A stretch of DNA of 64,000 nucleotides from Sordaria brevicollis (GCA_033439795.1 JAUTDP010000018.1:1-64000); one strand, 5' to 3'; positions 23,960 through 36,065 are shown, counted from the first letter of the stretch. The notes: a model not told the origin generated them from the letters alone. A program made the numbers and translations.

Positions 23960-25492
23960 ATGATTGCCCAACGAAAGCTCGCGGCCCAGTGGCCCTTACG
24001 GGCTCGTCAGCTTATACCAACGAAACACTTCCACCAAATGAGATTCTACTACGACTCACCCACCATCCCCTCCCAACTCGACTCCATAACCCGCGACCCC
24101 AAATACCAACACATCCTCCGCCGCGTCTACGGCGCGCCCTTCCAAAGCCTGACCAAGCCGCGCATCGACGAGTGGTTCGCCTACTGTCTCCAGCGCTCAT
24201 CACCATTCCCAGCAACAGCGTCCGGAAGACAGATGACCATCCAAGACCGCACCCGCGCCAAACACGAATGGGCGCAGGAAGTCATCCACCTGCGCGAACC
24301 GTACAACCGCACCCCTTGGCGATGGGACTCGCTTAGCCAGCGGAGTGAGCCGCCGGCTGGTATGCGACAGCCGGGCGAGCCGGTTGAGGAGTTTCTGAGG
24401 AGGTTACCGCCGGTCCCGGGACCAAAGTTGGGTGGGAAGAATGATCGGTTTGTGCCGAGGTGGTATGTGATTGAGAACCCGGAAAGGGAGGCGTACTTTG
24501 TGAAAGGGTATTTGGACCATGGGAAGGCGCATGAGCCGCACCGGTTTGGGATCTGGATTGCGAATCTGAGGAATGCGTACATGACGTTTTTTGAGCAGGT
24601 GGCGTATAAGAGACGGATTGGGAGGATGAGTGAGGAGAGGTATCAGGAGGAGCTGAGAGAATTTGTTGGGAGGAAGGCGAGGCAGTTTCGGTTGACTAGG
24701 GGAGAGGTACGTACGGACAGACTTGGGACTGGCCTCTCATGTGGTGAACGCTGAGTAGATTGCTAACGTTGTCTTTCACTACGGCAGTGGATGATTCCAG
24801 TTTCAACAGCTGACGCAACCAAAGTCTGGTCTGAGATAGCCCAAGCAACTGACCTCGGAATCCTCGGCACCTCCGCCCGCATAGCCACTTCTTCCTCCAT
24901 CGACTATCCAGACCATCGATTCATTGCCGTTCAAACAGTTGACTTCTCCGATATCGAAGACGTCGAGCGCGTCCTCCGCCGCTTAGAAGGCATGGGCATC
25001 GTAGACCGCACCAGCACCGAGCCCATCGGGTACCAAACAGAAGCGTACTACTACCTCGGCATAGGACCCAACAACGTGCATAATCTGCCCACAGCCTTTT
25101 ACACCAGCGACCAGTTCTTCAACGACGAGGCCAAGTCTAAGCTTGGTAGGTGGCGACCGGGGCAGATTTTGGATGAATCCGTGCTTCGAAGGACTGAGGA
25201 GTTGCGAAGAAAGCAGTTGGAAAAGGAGGAACAGGAGGAGATTGCGGACTTTGGACGGATCTGGAACCAGGAGCCGGAAGAGAAGAAGAGAGTGTGGATA
25301 CCGCCGCAAGTGTTGGTGCAGAGGGATCCGAATGTGTTCCAGGAGCTGGAGATTGCCAAAGCAGAGGCGGAGAGTGCTAGGGCTAAAAAGAAGAAGAAAG
25401 TGAAGAGGATGACGATGGAGGAGTTGGAGAAGGAGCGGGAGGACGAGGATGATCCGGTTGCGGCTGCGTTGAGCGCGAAGAGGGTTGAGTGA
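23960..25492 (+). CDS. DUF1917/Bles03-family protein
   Basis: Two exons, 23960-24706 and 24788-25492, are separated by an 81-bp GTACGT...CAG intron and give 483 aa. The first 30 residues are basic and hydroxylated without acids (MIAQRKLAAQWPLRARQ), so a mitochondrial presequence is possible. The middle and second exon carry the DUF1917 signature: GEWMIPVSTADATKVWSEI, GTSARIAT, FIAVQTVDFSDIEDVERVL and TEAYYYLGIG. This fold is related to the human C11orf68 (Bles03) protein and eIF4E-like folds; its biochemical role is not established. The C-terminus is a long charged helix with a KKKKK run and ends in an acidic segment. The ATG at 23960 is the first true ATG in frame. Confidence 0.82.
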
Positions 25493-25606
25493 GTTGAGCA
25501 GTCGGCGATTTGTGAGGAGTCCAAAGTACTTGTGGGTCATATAGGTTAATGTCGAAGCGTATGAAAGACTCCCGAGCCGTTCTCTACTCTATGTTATCTC
25601 TGAATG

Positions 25607-27222
25607 TTATTGCCTGGAACTATCGCCGGGCCCGTTCCCCGTTGACCTTTCTCTTGTTGAGTCAGCGGTCCGCTCGTCAGTACACGTCAGATCCGTAGAC
25701 GTTGCTTCTGTGTCAGTCTTGACACCATGGCTCGCCCGCAACGCTGCCCAGTCAATCCGCCGTTCCGCTACATCGGTTGAGGTGCCCCGATCAGTGAAAG
25801 TGGATTCTGATATCGTGTCCAGGTCCCTCAGCTGCGGAGCTGCTTTAAGCCAACGAACCCGAGGGAAGAGGCGCACGAGCAACGGCTTCAGACAAGGTAA
25901 ACAAGCGCATATAATGGCAACATTCTGCTCCATTAGGCTGTTGTGGTAAAAGACCCAGGTTAGCTTGCCCTGACGCATGTCACAACAAAAGTGCCTCTAG
26001 GAAAGGGGCCTAGTACTTACCCCCAGCCATAGTTGATTGCCAAGCGCCAGGTAAAATCCGGATCCTCTTTATGTACGATCGCTTGGGCAAAGCGAAAAAG
26101 GCTGACCCCGAACACGCTGGATGGTGGGGTATGCTGTCAGCACGGAGTCCTGGATTGCGAAAAGTTAAGTGTTACTTCACCAAGAACTTACAAGCCGCCT
26201 GTTCCCAGGATGCCACCGATGGCAATCTTTTGCGCAAACTCAACCCTCAGTGGTCGGAGGATGTATATGGGCATCAGGAGGATGATGAGGTCGGCCAATA
26301 AGTTGACTGCCAACGTGGCTACATACCAGTCGTTGAGATCTATGCATTGGTCTTTGTTCTGCCTCGTCCAGAAAATGTAGATTGGTCTGCACCAGTAGAG
26401 GAAGCCGGTTGCGCCAACAAAATTGAAGGCGAAAACGAGAGTGATGGTGAGATAGACGGCATAAGTGAAGCAGCGGTCTGTTGTGAAGCGCAGGTAGAAA
26501 CAGAGGATTGAGAGCTTGGTAAACAAATTGGCTATTGCATATGTGATGCTGATCCCGAAAGCGCTAATCTGTCAGGACGAGGTCAGAGGCTGGAACCTCT
26601 GTTGAGGAGGGAATCAGGAACATGAAATCATCGAGGTAAGACGGCGTACCAACAAGTAATATTTGTAGGTCTCCTTGGGGCGTGGCACATCACCCCAATG
26701 CCTACCAAGCCCATATTGCGTTTCTGAGTGAACCATCCGTGATGTTAGCACCTGGTATGAAGGTCACACTATTGCGATGTACAAAAGGGATACAAGATAC
26801 ATACGCAAGGTGACCGAGCTAGAGAAGAGCACGGAGAATATCTGTACAGCCATCAATATGACTTGTTCGGGTGACCAAAAGGTGCAGGGTGATATCGTAC
26901 CAAGGCAACAAGAATGAACCCTTAAAACGCCAAATAGAATGTTAGTGAAATGGCTGGATGGTGTCGTGTCTATTTTTTTCTTCCTTTTTTTTCTTCTCTT
27001 TCCCGCGGAAAGAAGGGAGCCGTTTTGCTTACAATCTTCCTTTGGCTTGGTTCTCAGGATGCAACGGGTCGTGTAGAATCTCGCGCCAATGAATATGGCA
27101 GGGAACACAGGAATGATCCAAGCACCCAAGATGAGTTGAGGGGCAATGCTCTCTCCCTCACCATACTTTGTTTCGAAGAGCTCCGATTCATTTCTAGGTA
27201 ACTTGTATTGTGCGACGTCCAT
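25607..27222 (-). CDS. rhodopsin-domain seven-TM membrane protein (PTH11-like family)
   Basis: Seven exons on the minus strand (27222-27033, 26920-26901, 26841-26805, 26723-26650, 26568-26192, 26116-26021, 25937-25607) join in frame to give 374 aa. Two are micro-exons of 20 and 37 nt encoding part of TM2, and both are needed to keep the frame. The protein shows the usual fungal rhodopsin-domain order: an extracellular N-terminus, TM1 (LILGAWIIPVFPAIFIGA), KPKEDWFILVALIFSVLF, a GLGRH motif after TM2, KLSILCFYLRF in TM4, a CRPIYIFW loop, the TM6 region NLLADLIILLMPIY and a last TM (QNVAIICACLPCL). The cytosolic tail is rich in Thr, Glu and Arg. No CFEM domain is present. Family members are proposed GPCR-like sensors at the plasma membrane; ligand unknown. 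Confidence 0.85.
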
Positions 27223-28306
27223 GGATCATAAAAGTTGTGGATGCAATTGCAGACGGTGACTTCAAGCAGATGAACAATGGAGACATAGGTAAGAGCGGGT
27301 AGGAGGCTTTAAGGGCCGTCATTCACTTCTTGGTGTTGTTCACTCGAACGTTTGTTTCTTTTTCTTTTTTTCTTTCTACGAAGAAGATCAGCAAAAGTCA
27401 GCAGGCCCACCTTGTGGTAGGTTGTGACTGGTTGAGATGATCCGTTGATGGGGAGAGAGGACAGAAAGGGGTTAGGCTGTTGCGGGTAGAAATTGACATT
27501 TCGATTGGAACCTTAGTCGATGTAGGACTGGCTGGCCGTGTCCAAGCCTGTCAAAACTCGTTTCCTCGGCTCTTCCACCGTCCCCCGGCTCATAGGGCGT
27601 CCATACAGTGGTCGCCGCTCATCAATCTCGGGCATATAGATAACTGCCGATGCATGTACATACATAGAGGTGTGAGATGATGGAGTGGTAAGGCAACGCA
27701 TGGCGGCGAGGTCGGATAGTTGAACTTCAAATCAAGGTTGCTGGGACTGGCGATGGATCTTCGGGTTGTTACAGTGGTTTCCTGGATGCACAGGGCCATG
27801 GTCCATGAAGGGATAGATGGGTAAATGGTACTGTGTGGTTTTCTGGCATTGCCAATGACGGGTTCACGAAGCTTTGTGTCGCGATCGACGGAGGAACGAG
27901 TGTGTCTTTTTGTGGTTCAGAGACATGTTGATTAGACAGGCAGTGATGAACAAGTGCATCTGAGTACGTGTGAAAGACTGGGAAGATTTTGGGTTGATGG
28001 AGTTCCTGAAATGGTCTTATTCACTTAGGTGGACCATCTCGTTAGAGTGGCTCGTGCAGGGAGCGCGTCGCGTTTGTCGTTCGACACAAATTTACCCCGC
28101 CATGGGAACCTTGATGGCCTGTATTTTCAGTTGCGACTTCCCAGGCAGTTGGACTTCCGTTGTCCATTTTGCACCTACCGCACTCTATCCCACATACCTT
28201 CAATTGCTTGGCCCATTGGAGTTCCTATCGGGAATTCGCGTTCCTGGACCCGTTTTGCAGTTCCAGGTTGTCCTGATGCCATCCAACCCCGCACTTTGCA
28301 ACCACA
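27223..28306. promoter_or_regulatory. divergent promoter region
   Basis: This 1.1-kb region lies between two divergent genes. It contains T-rich runs near 27355-27380 and no supported gene. Confidence 0.5.
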
Positions 28307-31300
28307 ATGGCTGATCCGCCTCCTCTTCTCGCCGCGGCCGCCGCTGACGATTCGCACTCCAGCATGCCTCAAGTCCAGGACCCAACTCTCGCACCGAACT
28401 CCCCGGCCATACCACCACCAACGATAGATTCGTCAAAGGGCTTGTTCTACACCCACGAATACCCACCTCGGACAATACCCCACCACTCACCATTCTTTGG
28501 TGTCTTTCGAAGCGCCTACGAGAAGGCAGATGCCTCTCTGGTCAGCGAGTCCCTGCGGTCATGGCCTGAAAAGTATTCCCACGCTGAGCCCGAGGCAGTC
28601 GTGTTCGGCCCCCCGGGCAACACAGGAACAAATTTCACGTCCCTTAAGGATTTAGATCATGATACCGCTCGAAGGATTGAAATCATTCGCCGGGGTGCAA
28701 GAGCTGCTGGCTGGGACGTGTTCTTCGCCAGAGTCAGGGCCATGTGGTCAGGCCCCCGCTGCTCGAAACTCCATGCGAATGTCTCGCACCGCCCCTGGCC
28801 CGACCGCCATGAATCCGCCCTGTTCGAACACTTACGCCGCCCAGCCGACGCCCGTTCATATTTCGATGTAATGGTCATGTCTATCCACGACTTGGACGGA
28901 GAGTCTGTTGTGCCGCCATGGGCTTCCAACTACTTCGGATCGAGGTTTTCTTTGCAAACGATTCAGACCCTCCTTCACGAGGAGCTTTTCTGTATGGATC
29001 CCGCTGAAGAATCTTTTCTCCATTTTGGTGACCCACTGGAAGCCATGTATCAAGGATGGATTCGACAGTTGTGGCACGCAGATGTAAGTCCAGCCTGGCC
29101 CGATCGGGTGCTAAACCTTGTCCTGTGCTAAACGTTGCATGACAGACAATTCTCCTCGTTCCTCAAGCACAATCCCTATGCACACTCTCCAGGTCGCTTG
29201 TTGTGAATTCTCCCGTAGATGACGACCAAGCCCAACAAATTGCCAAGTACTTTGTGGGATTAGCTCTTCAGGACACTGCCGGATTTTCCGATCACGCTCT
29301 AACGGTTCGAAACGCCTACATGGCCATTGATTTACTATATAAAGTCATGGATGCTACAACATGGGGCCCGGTTAATGCACGAACTGTGATGGGACCTTCT
29401 GTCAAGTCCCAGATCATCAAGTTTGCAGGAGAACAACGTGATCACCCACTCTTCCTTCGAGCTTGCACTCTTCACAACAGGTTTGACAGTGCTCCGGACC
29501 AGCAGCTGTTAGTTTCGTGGCTCGAAGCACTCCTTAAAAAGAGGTTACTAATGAGCTTTTGGTCTCCGCACCTTCAGAATTGGTTCGTAACAGAATCAAC
29601 GACTTCACCGTTCTCCATATCCTGTCTTTGCAGCTAACACATGGCGGAAACAGCTTAACGCAGGTCATCCTTTCATACCAAAACTTGCATGATCGGGTCG
29701 AGTTTGTGCTCGCCTTGCCAAAGCAAATCACCGGTCAAGGTCTCCTAGCCCATCTGCCTGTGACCTCATGGCTCAAACCCTTTATCATCCCGGAAGATTT
29801 GCGGACACCTTTACTCTGTTCTACGAAGGATGGGGGTGCTTTAGGCAAGGCTGCCCTAAGCTTTGGTAAAGACTCTACTGTTGTTGCTGAGTATGTTGCA
29901 TCACCCTCCCGTAAAGCTTTCAGGCAATGATTGTTAATCTCGAGATAGACTCATCACAGCCCTGCGAATTCAAATGCAGCTGCCTGCCGAGCCGATGCCT
30001 TGGATCGCGGGGTGTATCGAGTCCCTGCACTTGTCGATCGCCTGGAGCACCAGACGGCAACTTTGCGCAGCCTTTGTTCAATTTGATCACTTTCTCACAG
30101 CCCATCACAAGTCGGAATACTTACAAGCTTGGGTATCTCGTGGCATTGACATCGTTGGGTTTTTCCTCTACCTGGGAATACATGTGGATCGCAAACTCTA
30201 CGACGAGTGGCTCGCTGACCTTTGCAGGTCAGTTAGGCAATGGGAGGATCCTTCTACAAACATGCATGCCTTCATGCTCAGCGTTTACAAAGAGATATGC
30301 GGAATATCGCTCCTCGACTCCTTAAGCACTGATATACTGAAGCAAGTGTATCGAGTCCAGGTCCGGACATTCAGTGGCTTCAACGGTCGCTCGTGTCTTC
30401 ATCGGGATTTGACACGGAGGCCACCGAGGCCGGTTGATCCTAACGACCATGTGGCAATGGAAGGGTACCGGTTCTTGATAGATCCAAGTCAAGAGACAGC
30501 GCGATTCAGATGGACAGCCCTCGAAAGAGACTTGGTCAAATGGATCTGGGCTGATACCGGGGTCGAAGTATCTCTCGATGAGTCTTCCCATCCCCCTACT
30601 ATGGTGGTCAGAAAGCTTTCTGCGTCCACCGACGAGTGGTTCAAGCACAGGAAAGCTTCTGCGAAATCATGTAGAGCGCTAGAGAAAATGCGTCATGACA
30701 AATTAGAAGACCGACACGGCCATGAGCCGCAAGACCTTGTGGATTGGTCGTTTGCGGATGGTACCGGTCCAGACCCAGCATGGGTGTCCGAGGATGACCC
30801 CGCAGAACCTCTCCCCGAAGCCCCAAGGACACCAAGACGTGAAGTACTCGCCCAAATCGTCTCGCCTAGGAGCTCTCCAACTTTTGCTTCTCCTACCAGT
30901 AGCGAGGCCAATTGGCGGGATCAAAGTATAACGGAACAGAAACCCGACGACAAACCGGCTCCGGCTTCGCCTCCAGATCCAGTAGAGCTTACCAAAGAGG
31001 AAGCTCTCATGACACTCTCGCTAGAAGAGTACATGCTTCGCAGGGCAAAGATGGAAGTCAAGGACCTGTGGGACAGAATTCGCGAAGAGGACAACGAGGA
31101 TTTGGAAGAGCTCTACGTGCTGCTCGGGCGTCGTAAGAGCCTTGGGCCCAAGGCCTACATCACCGAGGAGGTTCTACATCTTGTGCAGAATCCAGCCGAG
31201 GGTTTGGTTATCATCGGCCATCAGAGACGTTGGTTGATGAATACCTGGATTAGACGGCTGTGGGAACACAGAAAGGGGATCAAGCTAATCACTCCGGCGG

Positions 31301-31404
31301 ACGATCCGGTGTTCAAACATTCCAAGTGGGGGATCAAAAGGAAACGCGGGATGGATGATGACTCTGAGGACGATGACGACGAGGAGGATGATGGCTGGTG
31401 GTAA
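28307..31404 (+). CDS. large hypothetical protein with acidic C-terminal tail
   Basis: Four exons, 28307-29083, 29146-29543, 29594-29890 and 29949-31404, have GT...AG introns of 50-62 bp and matching phases, giving 975 aa. The N-terminus is Ala/Pro-rich and then contains HEYPPRTIPHHSPFFGVFR. The central part (exons 2-4) is globular, with LQDTAGFSDHALTVRNAY and WIAGCIESLHLSIAW segments. A disordered Pro/Ser-rich stretch follows (PRTPRREVLAQIVSPRSS). The C-terminal third is helical (EEYMLRRAKMEVKDLWDRI, then an ITEEVLHLVQNPAEGL segment), and the last 20 residues are mainly Asp/Glu before GWW. A basic KRKRG patch next to the acidic tail may act in nuclear targeting. I recognise no named domain. 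The continuous frame and clean splice sites make it a real gene of unknown function. Confidence 0.8.
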
Positions 31405-31566
31405 CTCAACAAGTGTGTATCTATATATTGCTTTGTAACATACATCCATGATAAAGAGTTAGGAGATGGGTGCCGATAGACGGAATAACCCCAGATCATG
31501 CATCGCTCGCTTGCTCGCCGTTCACATTCCCTACTCATGTCCTGTCCCAAGAGTCTTCTGAGCCTT

Positions 31567-32646
31567 CTACTCATCCTCATAAAACACCAAACACCTCACC
31601 TCAATACTTTCCCTCCCAGGCGTCCCCTCAGGCGTCGCCGGATCCACAAACGCCGTATGCGGCGTCCACCCCGCAACCCCCTTCTGGCCCCGTCCCCACG
31701 GCTCCTCCAACCCCTCACCCCAACTATCAAAGCACTTAATCAACACCACCTCCTCCGGCTTCATATCCTTGACATAGTAAAACTTGTGTCCTTCCGCCGG
31801 GACAACCCCGTACGTCTCGCCCTTGACTTCATACCCTTCCGTGCTCGGCCACGTCTCCTTTGGCGGGAACACTTCCTTTCCCCTGTCATCCCCATCATCC
31901 TCAGTGACAGTCCGTTTGGGATACAACAAATCGATAGGAACCAAATCCCCCGGGCTCGTGCTGCGCCAATCAATAAACGCCAGCGGAAAATCCGTAGCAG
32001 GGTGCGAAATCGGTCGCCAGACGTTAATAATTTGGTACCGCCCCTTTAGCAACTTCTCTGCTTCCTCCGCGGGTTGCACATGTCTCCTGACTCTCGTCGC
32101 TGCCGCCTGGGGTGTTTGGTCAACGTGCACCTGCTGAACGGGCTTTCTAGCCGCACTATCGTTGTTTCGGCGGATGGTGTGGTCAAAGATTTCTACCCGC
32201 TTGACGCCGGGGAGTTTTTCCCGGAGTAGGGCTTCGACTTCGGCGTAGTAGCCGGTCCGGATGGCAGAGTCGTCGGTGAAGGCCTTTTCGGTGGATGGGT
32301 GGTGGTAGAGGGCGAAGCCGGAGATGTCGACGCCAAAGTCGGATGGGGAAGATTGGAGGGAGGAGCGCAGGTCATGAACGGGTTTGGTGATGGAGACGCG
32401 GGAGAAGGAGGAGTAGTCGACGTCTACTTTGGACCAGGATTTGATGAAGGGGGTGGTGGAGCGGTTGATGGTGAGGGGATCGGCGTAGCGGAAGGTGCCG
32501 GTTGTCATCTTGATTTGTTGTGGTTGGGATGAGACTGCCGGGGTTGTTGTGGTGAGGGTGCGGGTTTGTTGTCTTAACAATTGAGAGGGTATGTGAGTTC
32601 TGAAGCCGGTGGTGGTCCTTCTTAGTGTTGAACTGACAGCCTGCAT
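31567..32646 (-). CDS. GA4 desaturase / AsaB-like family protein (putative 2-oxoglutarate dioxygenase-like)
   Basis: This single exon encodes 359 aa. The sequence fits the fungal family annotated as GA4 desaturase, AsaB or CmcJ-like. Features are FRYADPLTINR at the core start, VEIFDHTIRRNN, the putative metal-binding VQQVHVDQTPQAA (His-x-Asp), GRYQIINVWRPISHPATDFPLAFIDW, a KFYYVKDMKPEEVVLIKCFDS strand, GWTPHTAF and the terminal IEVRCLVFYE. Related proteins often occur in secondary-metabolite clusters and act as oxidative tailoring enzymes; the substrate here is unknown. The first 45 residues are Ser/Thr/Arg-rich without acidic residues, like a mitochondrial presequence. A second Met (MTTGTFRYAD) would give the usual family length. 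The gene is convergent with the large hypothetical gene, 162 bp away. Confidence 0.85.
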   Translation of the reverse strand: MQAVSSTLRRTTTGFRTHIPSQLLRQQTRTLTTTTPAVSSQPQQIKMTTGTFRYADPLTINRSTTPFIKSWSKVDVDYSSFSRVSITKPVHDLRSSLQSSPSDFGVDISGFALYHHPSTEKAFTDDSAIRTGYYAEVEALLREKLPGVKRVEIFDHTIRRNNDSAARKPVQQVHVDQTPQAAATRVRRHVQPAEEAEKLLKGRYQIINVWRPISHPATDFPLAFIDWRSTSPGDLVPIDLLYPKRTVTEDDGDDRGKEVFPPKETWPSTEGYEVKGETYGVVPAEGHKFYYVKDMKPEEVVLIKCFDSWGEGLEEPWGRGQKGVAGWTPHTAFVDPATPEGTPGRESIEVRCLVFYEDE

Positions 32647-33982
32647 TGATTGTTGTCTTGTTCACAGTGCTCCGGAATGATGATACCGGAACTTTGACGA
32701 CACGCCGGAAGGTGAGGTTGAAACGCGGGGTTATATACGGGACGGGACGGGCGGGGGCCGGATTGCGCCACCGGTAGTCCCGCTGGCGATATCTCCACTA
32801 TTGCCCGGGAGTTGATTAGTAATGCCGAGAAGCTTGGTAATAGGCGGGTGATAACATCAGCAACTTTGACTTCGAATGTTTTCCAGTTAAGACTGACCGG
32901 GATAACGTTTTGGCTTGTTCATGATTTTCTCAATTTGTCAACCTGGTTGTGATGTGGTTGTCTTTTACAAGGAAGGTGGAATCGATGGGCACCGACGGGA
33001 CTCTCGAGACAAGAACGGACAAGAAGTCCGAGCGATGGTGCGCTAACAGGTATGCACAGTGATATTGCCGTGGAATTGTTAAGGACCATTGGCCCGGCTG
33101 CTTGGTCTGAGGTCCGGGCCTGTCAGGCGCTGCACTAACAGCTCTACCAGTATATATCACTCAGAACTGTTATGCCCTCCCTTGGTTAAACCTAGCTCTC
33201 GATGTCCATCACATTGCTTCCCACTCTTCCAGAAACCACATGTCGTGACAAACTAAACGACCCATTTCCACTGCCATCACGTAGAGAGCTCAATTGAACT
33301 CTTTTCTTTCATTTCCATTTCACGAATCCCATATCGCTTTTTATGCGATTCTTTCTTCATGCACAAGTACTGCAAGGGTCGCGTCAAGACATCGCGGCGA
33401 TTAGCGATGCACAGCGGCCGCCCTGCTGCCCTACTATCCTGCTGCCCGCCGCCCGCATGCAGCTCCCATCCGAAAAGCAGTCGAATGGGTGTGTGTAAGA
33501 CACGCATCGCATTTCGTCATGCACAGCTCCTGCACCTCAACGAGACAAGCATACGGTAAGTGTTTGATTCATATGCACAATGCAGGACGGGAATGTCTTC
33601 AAAAAGTCGGGAAGTATGTCGGTAGAGTAGTTTTAACGACCTTTTTGGTGGTGTTCTGTATTAATGAGGTATCTCTAATATTCTAGGTATTGATATTCTT
33701 CCGTTTCCAAATCCATTGGAAACCCCCCAACCCATAACGATCGTGTGGTATATATGGATGTCAGTCATTCATGATATTGTAAGTCATGGGGCTCTTGTCG
33801 TTTCGTGACGTCTGGGTAATTCCTTCCTGCCAGCGTCCGTTTCGTAAAAAAATGTCAAATACTCCTTTTGCGCCGCGCTTTATATCCGATTGTAATGGTT
33901 TCCTCCCCATTAACAAGACAGTAACAAACAACAAATATGTGCAAAACAAAAAGCAGGAGACAGTTCGAGGAAGACCAGCTTG
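32647..33982. promoter_or_regulatory. intergenic region between two minus-strand genes
   Basis: This holds the promoter of the GA4-desaturase-like gene (a TATATA-like element near 32735 on the minus strand) and the 3' region of the TmpA-like gene. A stretch at 33085-33160 vaguely resembles a tRNA D-arm but has no B box. No gene supported. Confidence 0.45.
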
Positions 33983-35548
33983 CTAACTGTCAAAGATGGG
34001 GCCATAGGCCGGGATGCCGCGCATCTCGCACCCATGCACAATCTTCTTGGTCATCATGGGGTTGCTGATGCAGCAGACCGCCTCGGCGTTGAACTCCTTG
34101 AAGAGACGGAGAACGATGGGAAGCATGTCCACACGACCGGTGATAGAAGTGTCGAGGATGACGGGGTTGCTATCCATCCTGTGAACCAAGTCCAGGGTAC
34201 GCTGGCCATAGGTCTTGAGAGGAGACTTGGTCTGCCAGATGACGCGCATGTCGGGCCTGTTGGCGTCCTCGATGAAGGAAAGGCAAGGGCCAATGCCGGA
34301 GCCGGTGGTGACGACGATGATCTTGGGGAACATGCGAAGGACATAACCGAAGCCGTATGTGGGCACGCCACGCTTCCAGAGGTGGGTGGGCTGGTCGTTG
34401 ATGGTGGACTTGGTCCAGTCGCCGACCTTGGAGACGATGCACGAGAACTTGGTGTCGGGGGTGTCAAACTTGTCAGTGAAGCAGGCGAACGAGTGCCAGT
34501 CCTTGAGAGGGTGCTTGGCGACAGAGATGCCCTGGCCAAAAACGACCTCGGTGTGCTTGAAGTGAAGACGGATGGCGTGGGCGGAGAGAGGCTCGGGCTT
34601 GACCTCGATCTTGCGGAGCAGAAGCCAGGGATGGATGGTGGCGACTGTCAAGACGATGAGGATCCAGAAGGCCGGGAGGTTGAGGAGGAAGTGACCAATG
34701 CTGGACTCCTGAGCACCGAGTAAGATGAGCAGGATCCAGAAGAGGACGAGGATGATCCAGTTGGCGAAGCGGTGGGTCAGCTCAAAATAGTCGTGCAACC
34801 TCATGCGGAACGTGGGGTAAGCGACGATGACGATGGAGAGGAGGAAGCCGAGAACGGCCCAGACAAAGGTCAGAACAGTCGTGTTGATGACGGATGGCGT
34901 GAAGTCGTACGTGTACAGAGCCGCAAAGCCAATGTACCAGACTACCGATGCCACACCTGTGCCGCTGTGGACGCCGCCAAAGTGGAAGACCTTGCATGCC
35001 AAGCGACGAATCCTGATGGGCGCAGATCTGGGGATGGAACCGAAGATGAGGAAGAGGGCGTTGATGACAAGGGGTTGGCGGCACAGACCGCAGACAGCAA
35101 TGTTGACGGCAGAAGCGTTGACCAGGTCCATGGGGGTGGCACCCTTGATCATCATGATGACGAAAGCAATGGCATTGCCCATGAAAGCTATCGTAAAGAG
35201 TCGACGGTAGATGGTCATGATGGTGTACCGGACACGCCCCAAGGGCTTCTGCTTGTACTCATCCTCCTCGGTCTGGGCCTCGAGGTCGACGATGGTTGGG
35301 CATGTTGACTGGTACGTGAGCCGCTTCTCGTTGACGATGAGAGGCTTCTCGGAGTTGGTTGATGATGTGGAGATGGCGGAAGCTTGGGAGAAGGTGGATG
35401 AGACGGAGTCATTCTGCCTGGTATGGCCGAACTGCTTTCCGCCGGATGTGGTAGGTGGGCTTGGTGTTGTTGTGGTCTCGATCGTGACTGTGATCCCTGC
35501 TGATGAGGGCTTCTCCTCGACGGTAGATGTGTATGGCTTGTCCTCCAT
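33983..35548 (-). CDS. tmpA: TmpA-like integral membrane flavoprotein oxidoreductase
   Basis: This intronless gene encodes 521 aa. The N-terminal 100 residues are disordered and Ser/Thr-rich. From about residue 105 there are six to seven membrane segments (TIAFMGNAIAFVIMM, VINALFLIF, ASVVWYIGFAAL, VLTFVWAVLGFLLSIVIV, FANWIILVLFWILLILL, AFWILIVLTVATI). They include conserved His in HFGGVHSGTG, ELTHRF and IHPWLL, as in ferric-reductase-like proteins. The cytosolic half has an FAD-type beta-barrel (HAIRLHFKH) and a NAD(P)-binding motif, VVTTGSGIGP, near residue 412. It matches the Aspergillus TmpA family, which is linked to conidiation signalling in A. nidulans. Its reaction is inferred, not shown. 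A TATATA-like element lies near 35690 on the minus strand, about 140 bp upstream of the ATG. Confidence 0.85.
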   Translation of the reverse strand: MEDKPYTSTVEEKPSSAGITVTIETTTTPSPPTTSGGKQFGHTRQNDSVSSTFSQASAISTSSTNSEKPLIVNEKRLTYQSTCPTIVDLEAQTEEDEYKQKPLGRVRYTIMTIYRRLFTIAFMGNAIAFVIMMIKGATPMDLVNASAVNIAVCGLCRQPLVINALFLIFGSIPRSAPIRIRRLACKVFHFGGVHSGTGVASVVWYIGFAALYTYDFTPSVINTTVLTFVWAVLGFLLSIVIVAYPTFRMRLHDYFELTHRFANWIILVLFWILLILLGAQESSIGHFLLNLPAFWILIVLTVATIHPWLLLRKIEVKPEPLSAHAIRLHFKHTEVVFGQGISVAKHPLKDWHSFACFTDKFDTPDTKFSCIVSKVGDWTKSTINDQPTHLWKRGVPTYGFGYVLRMFPKIIVVTTGSGIGPCLSFIEDANRPDMRVIWQTKSPLKTYGQRTLDLVHRMDSNPVILDTSITGRVDMLPIVLRLFKEFNAEAVCCISNPMMTKKIVHGCEMRGIPAYGPIFDS

Positions 35549-36040
35549 GGTGAAGATGTCTGAGGGTAATTTCGACTACAGACTCCGAAGGATAAAGGTT
35601 TCGGACTTTGTCGTCTGAAAATGTGTTGGAAGAGATTGCGATCAACTGGGACTTTCGGATCGAGCAGAGGACAACGGGACGGGACCATCATATATCAACC
35701 TCCGGAGTCCCGTCGTCCCTGTCTACATAAAGGTCAAGGGCAGGCCCACCCCTTGGGCTCCAGTTCGATGCTGGGTGGTGAGTTGGCCCGAACGACACCG
35801 AGCACATGGCGCCGCATTCGTCCAGTGACTGGGACACTGAGAAGAGGTTCGCATCCCTTTCTGGTGGTTCATGGCACCGGGATGGACCATCGGTCTTGTT
35901 GCGGAGTTTGCGGAGTCAGTCGGTGGTCTATCCTGTCCACCCTGAACCAACATTGCGGTAAGTGATCTACGGCCTGTCCACCCTCATGTTACCAATGGAT
36001 AGGAATGATAAAGGGAATGGCGGGAACCGTACATGGAATA
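35549..36040. promoter_or_regulatory. promoter of the TmpA-like gene, ending at the transposon insertion
   Basis: This 490-bp region lies between the ATG and the transposon. The TATATA-like element near 35690 is on the minus strand. The transposon begins at 36041, after the target TA at 36039-36040. Confidence 0.5.
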
Positions 36041-36065
36041 CAGTAATTTCCCCTGTTCGTGCATG
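36041..36065 (+). repeat. left terminal inverted repeat of the pogo/Fot1 element
   Basis: This 25-bp arm begins CAGTAATTTCCCCTG and is exactly complementary to 38407-38431. It is preceded by the target TA. Confidence 0.95.

Noticed and set aside
33085..33160. tRNA-like stretch (TGGTAGAGC-type A box)
   Set aside because: No B box (GGTTCGA-type) follows, and no acceptor stem or cloverleaf can be formed.
33980..35308. Long plus-strand ORFs (247 and 178 residues) antisense to the TmpA-like gene
   Set aside because: They are shadows of a GC-rich coding strand, rich in Asp/Gly/Val from antisense codons, with no recognisable domains.
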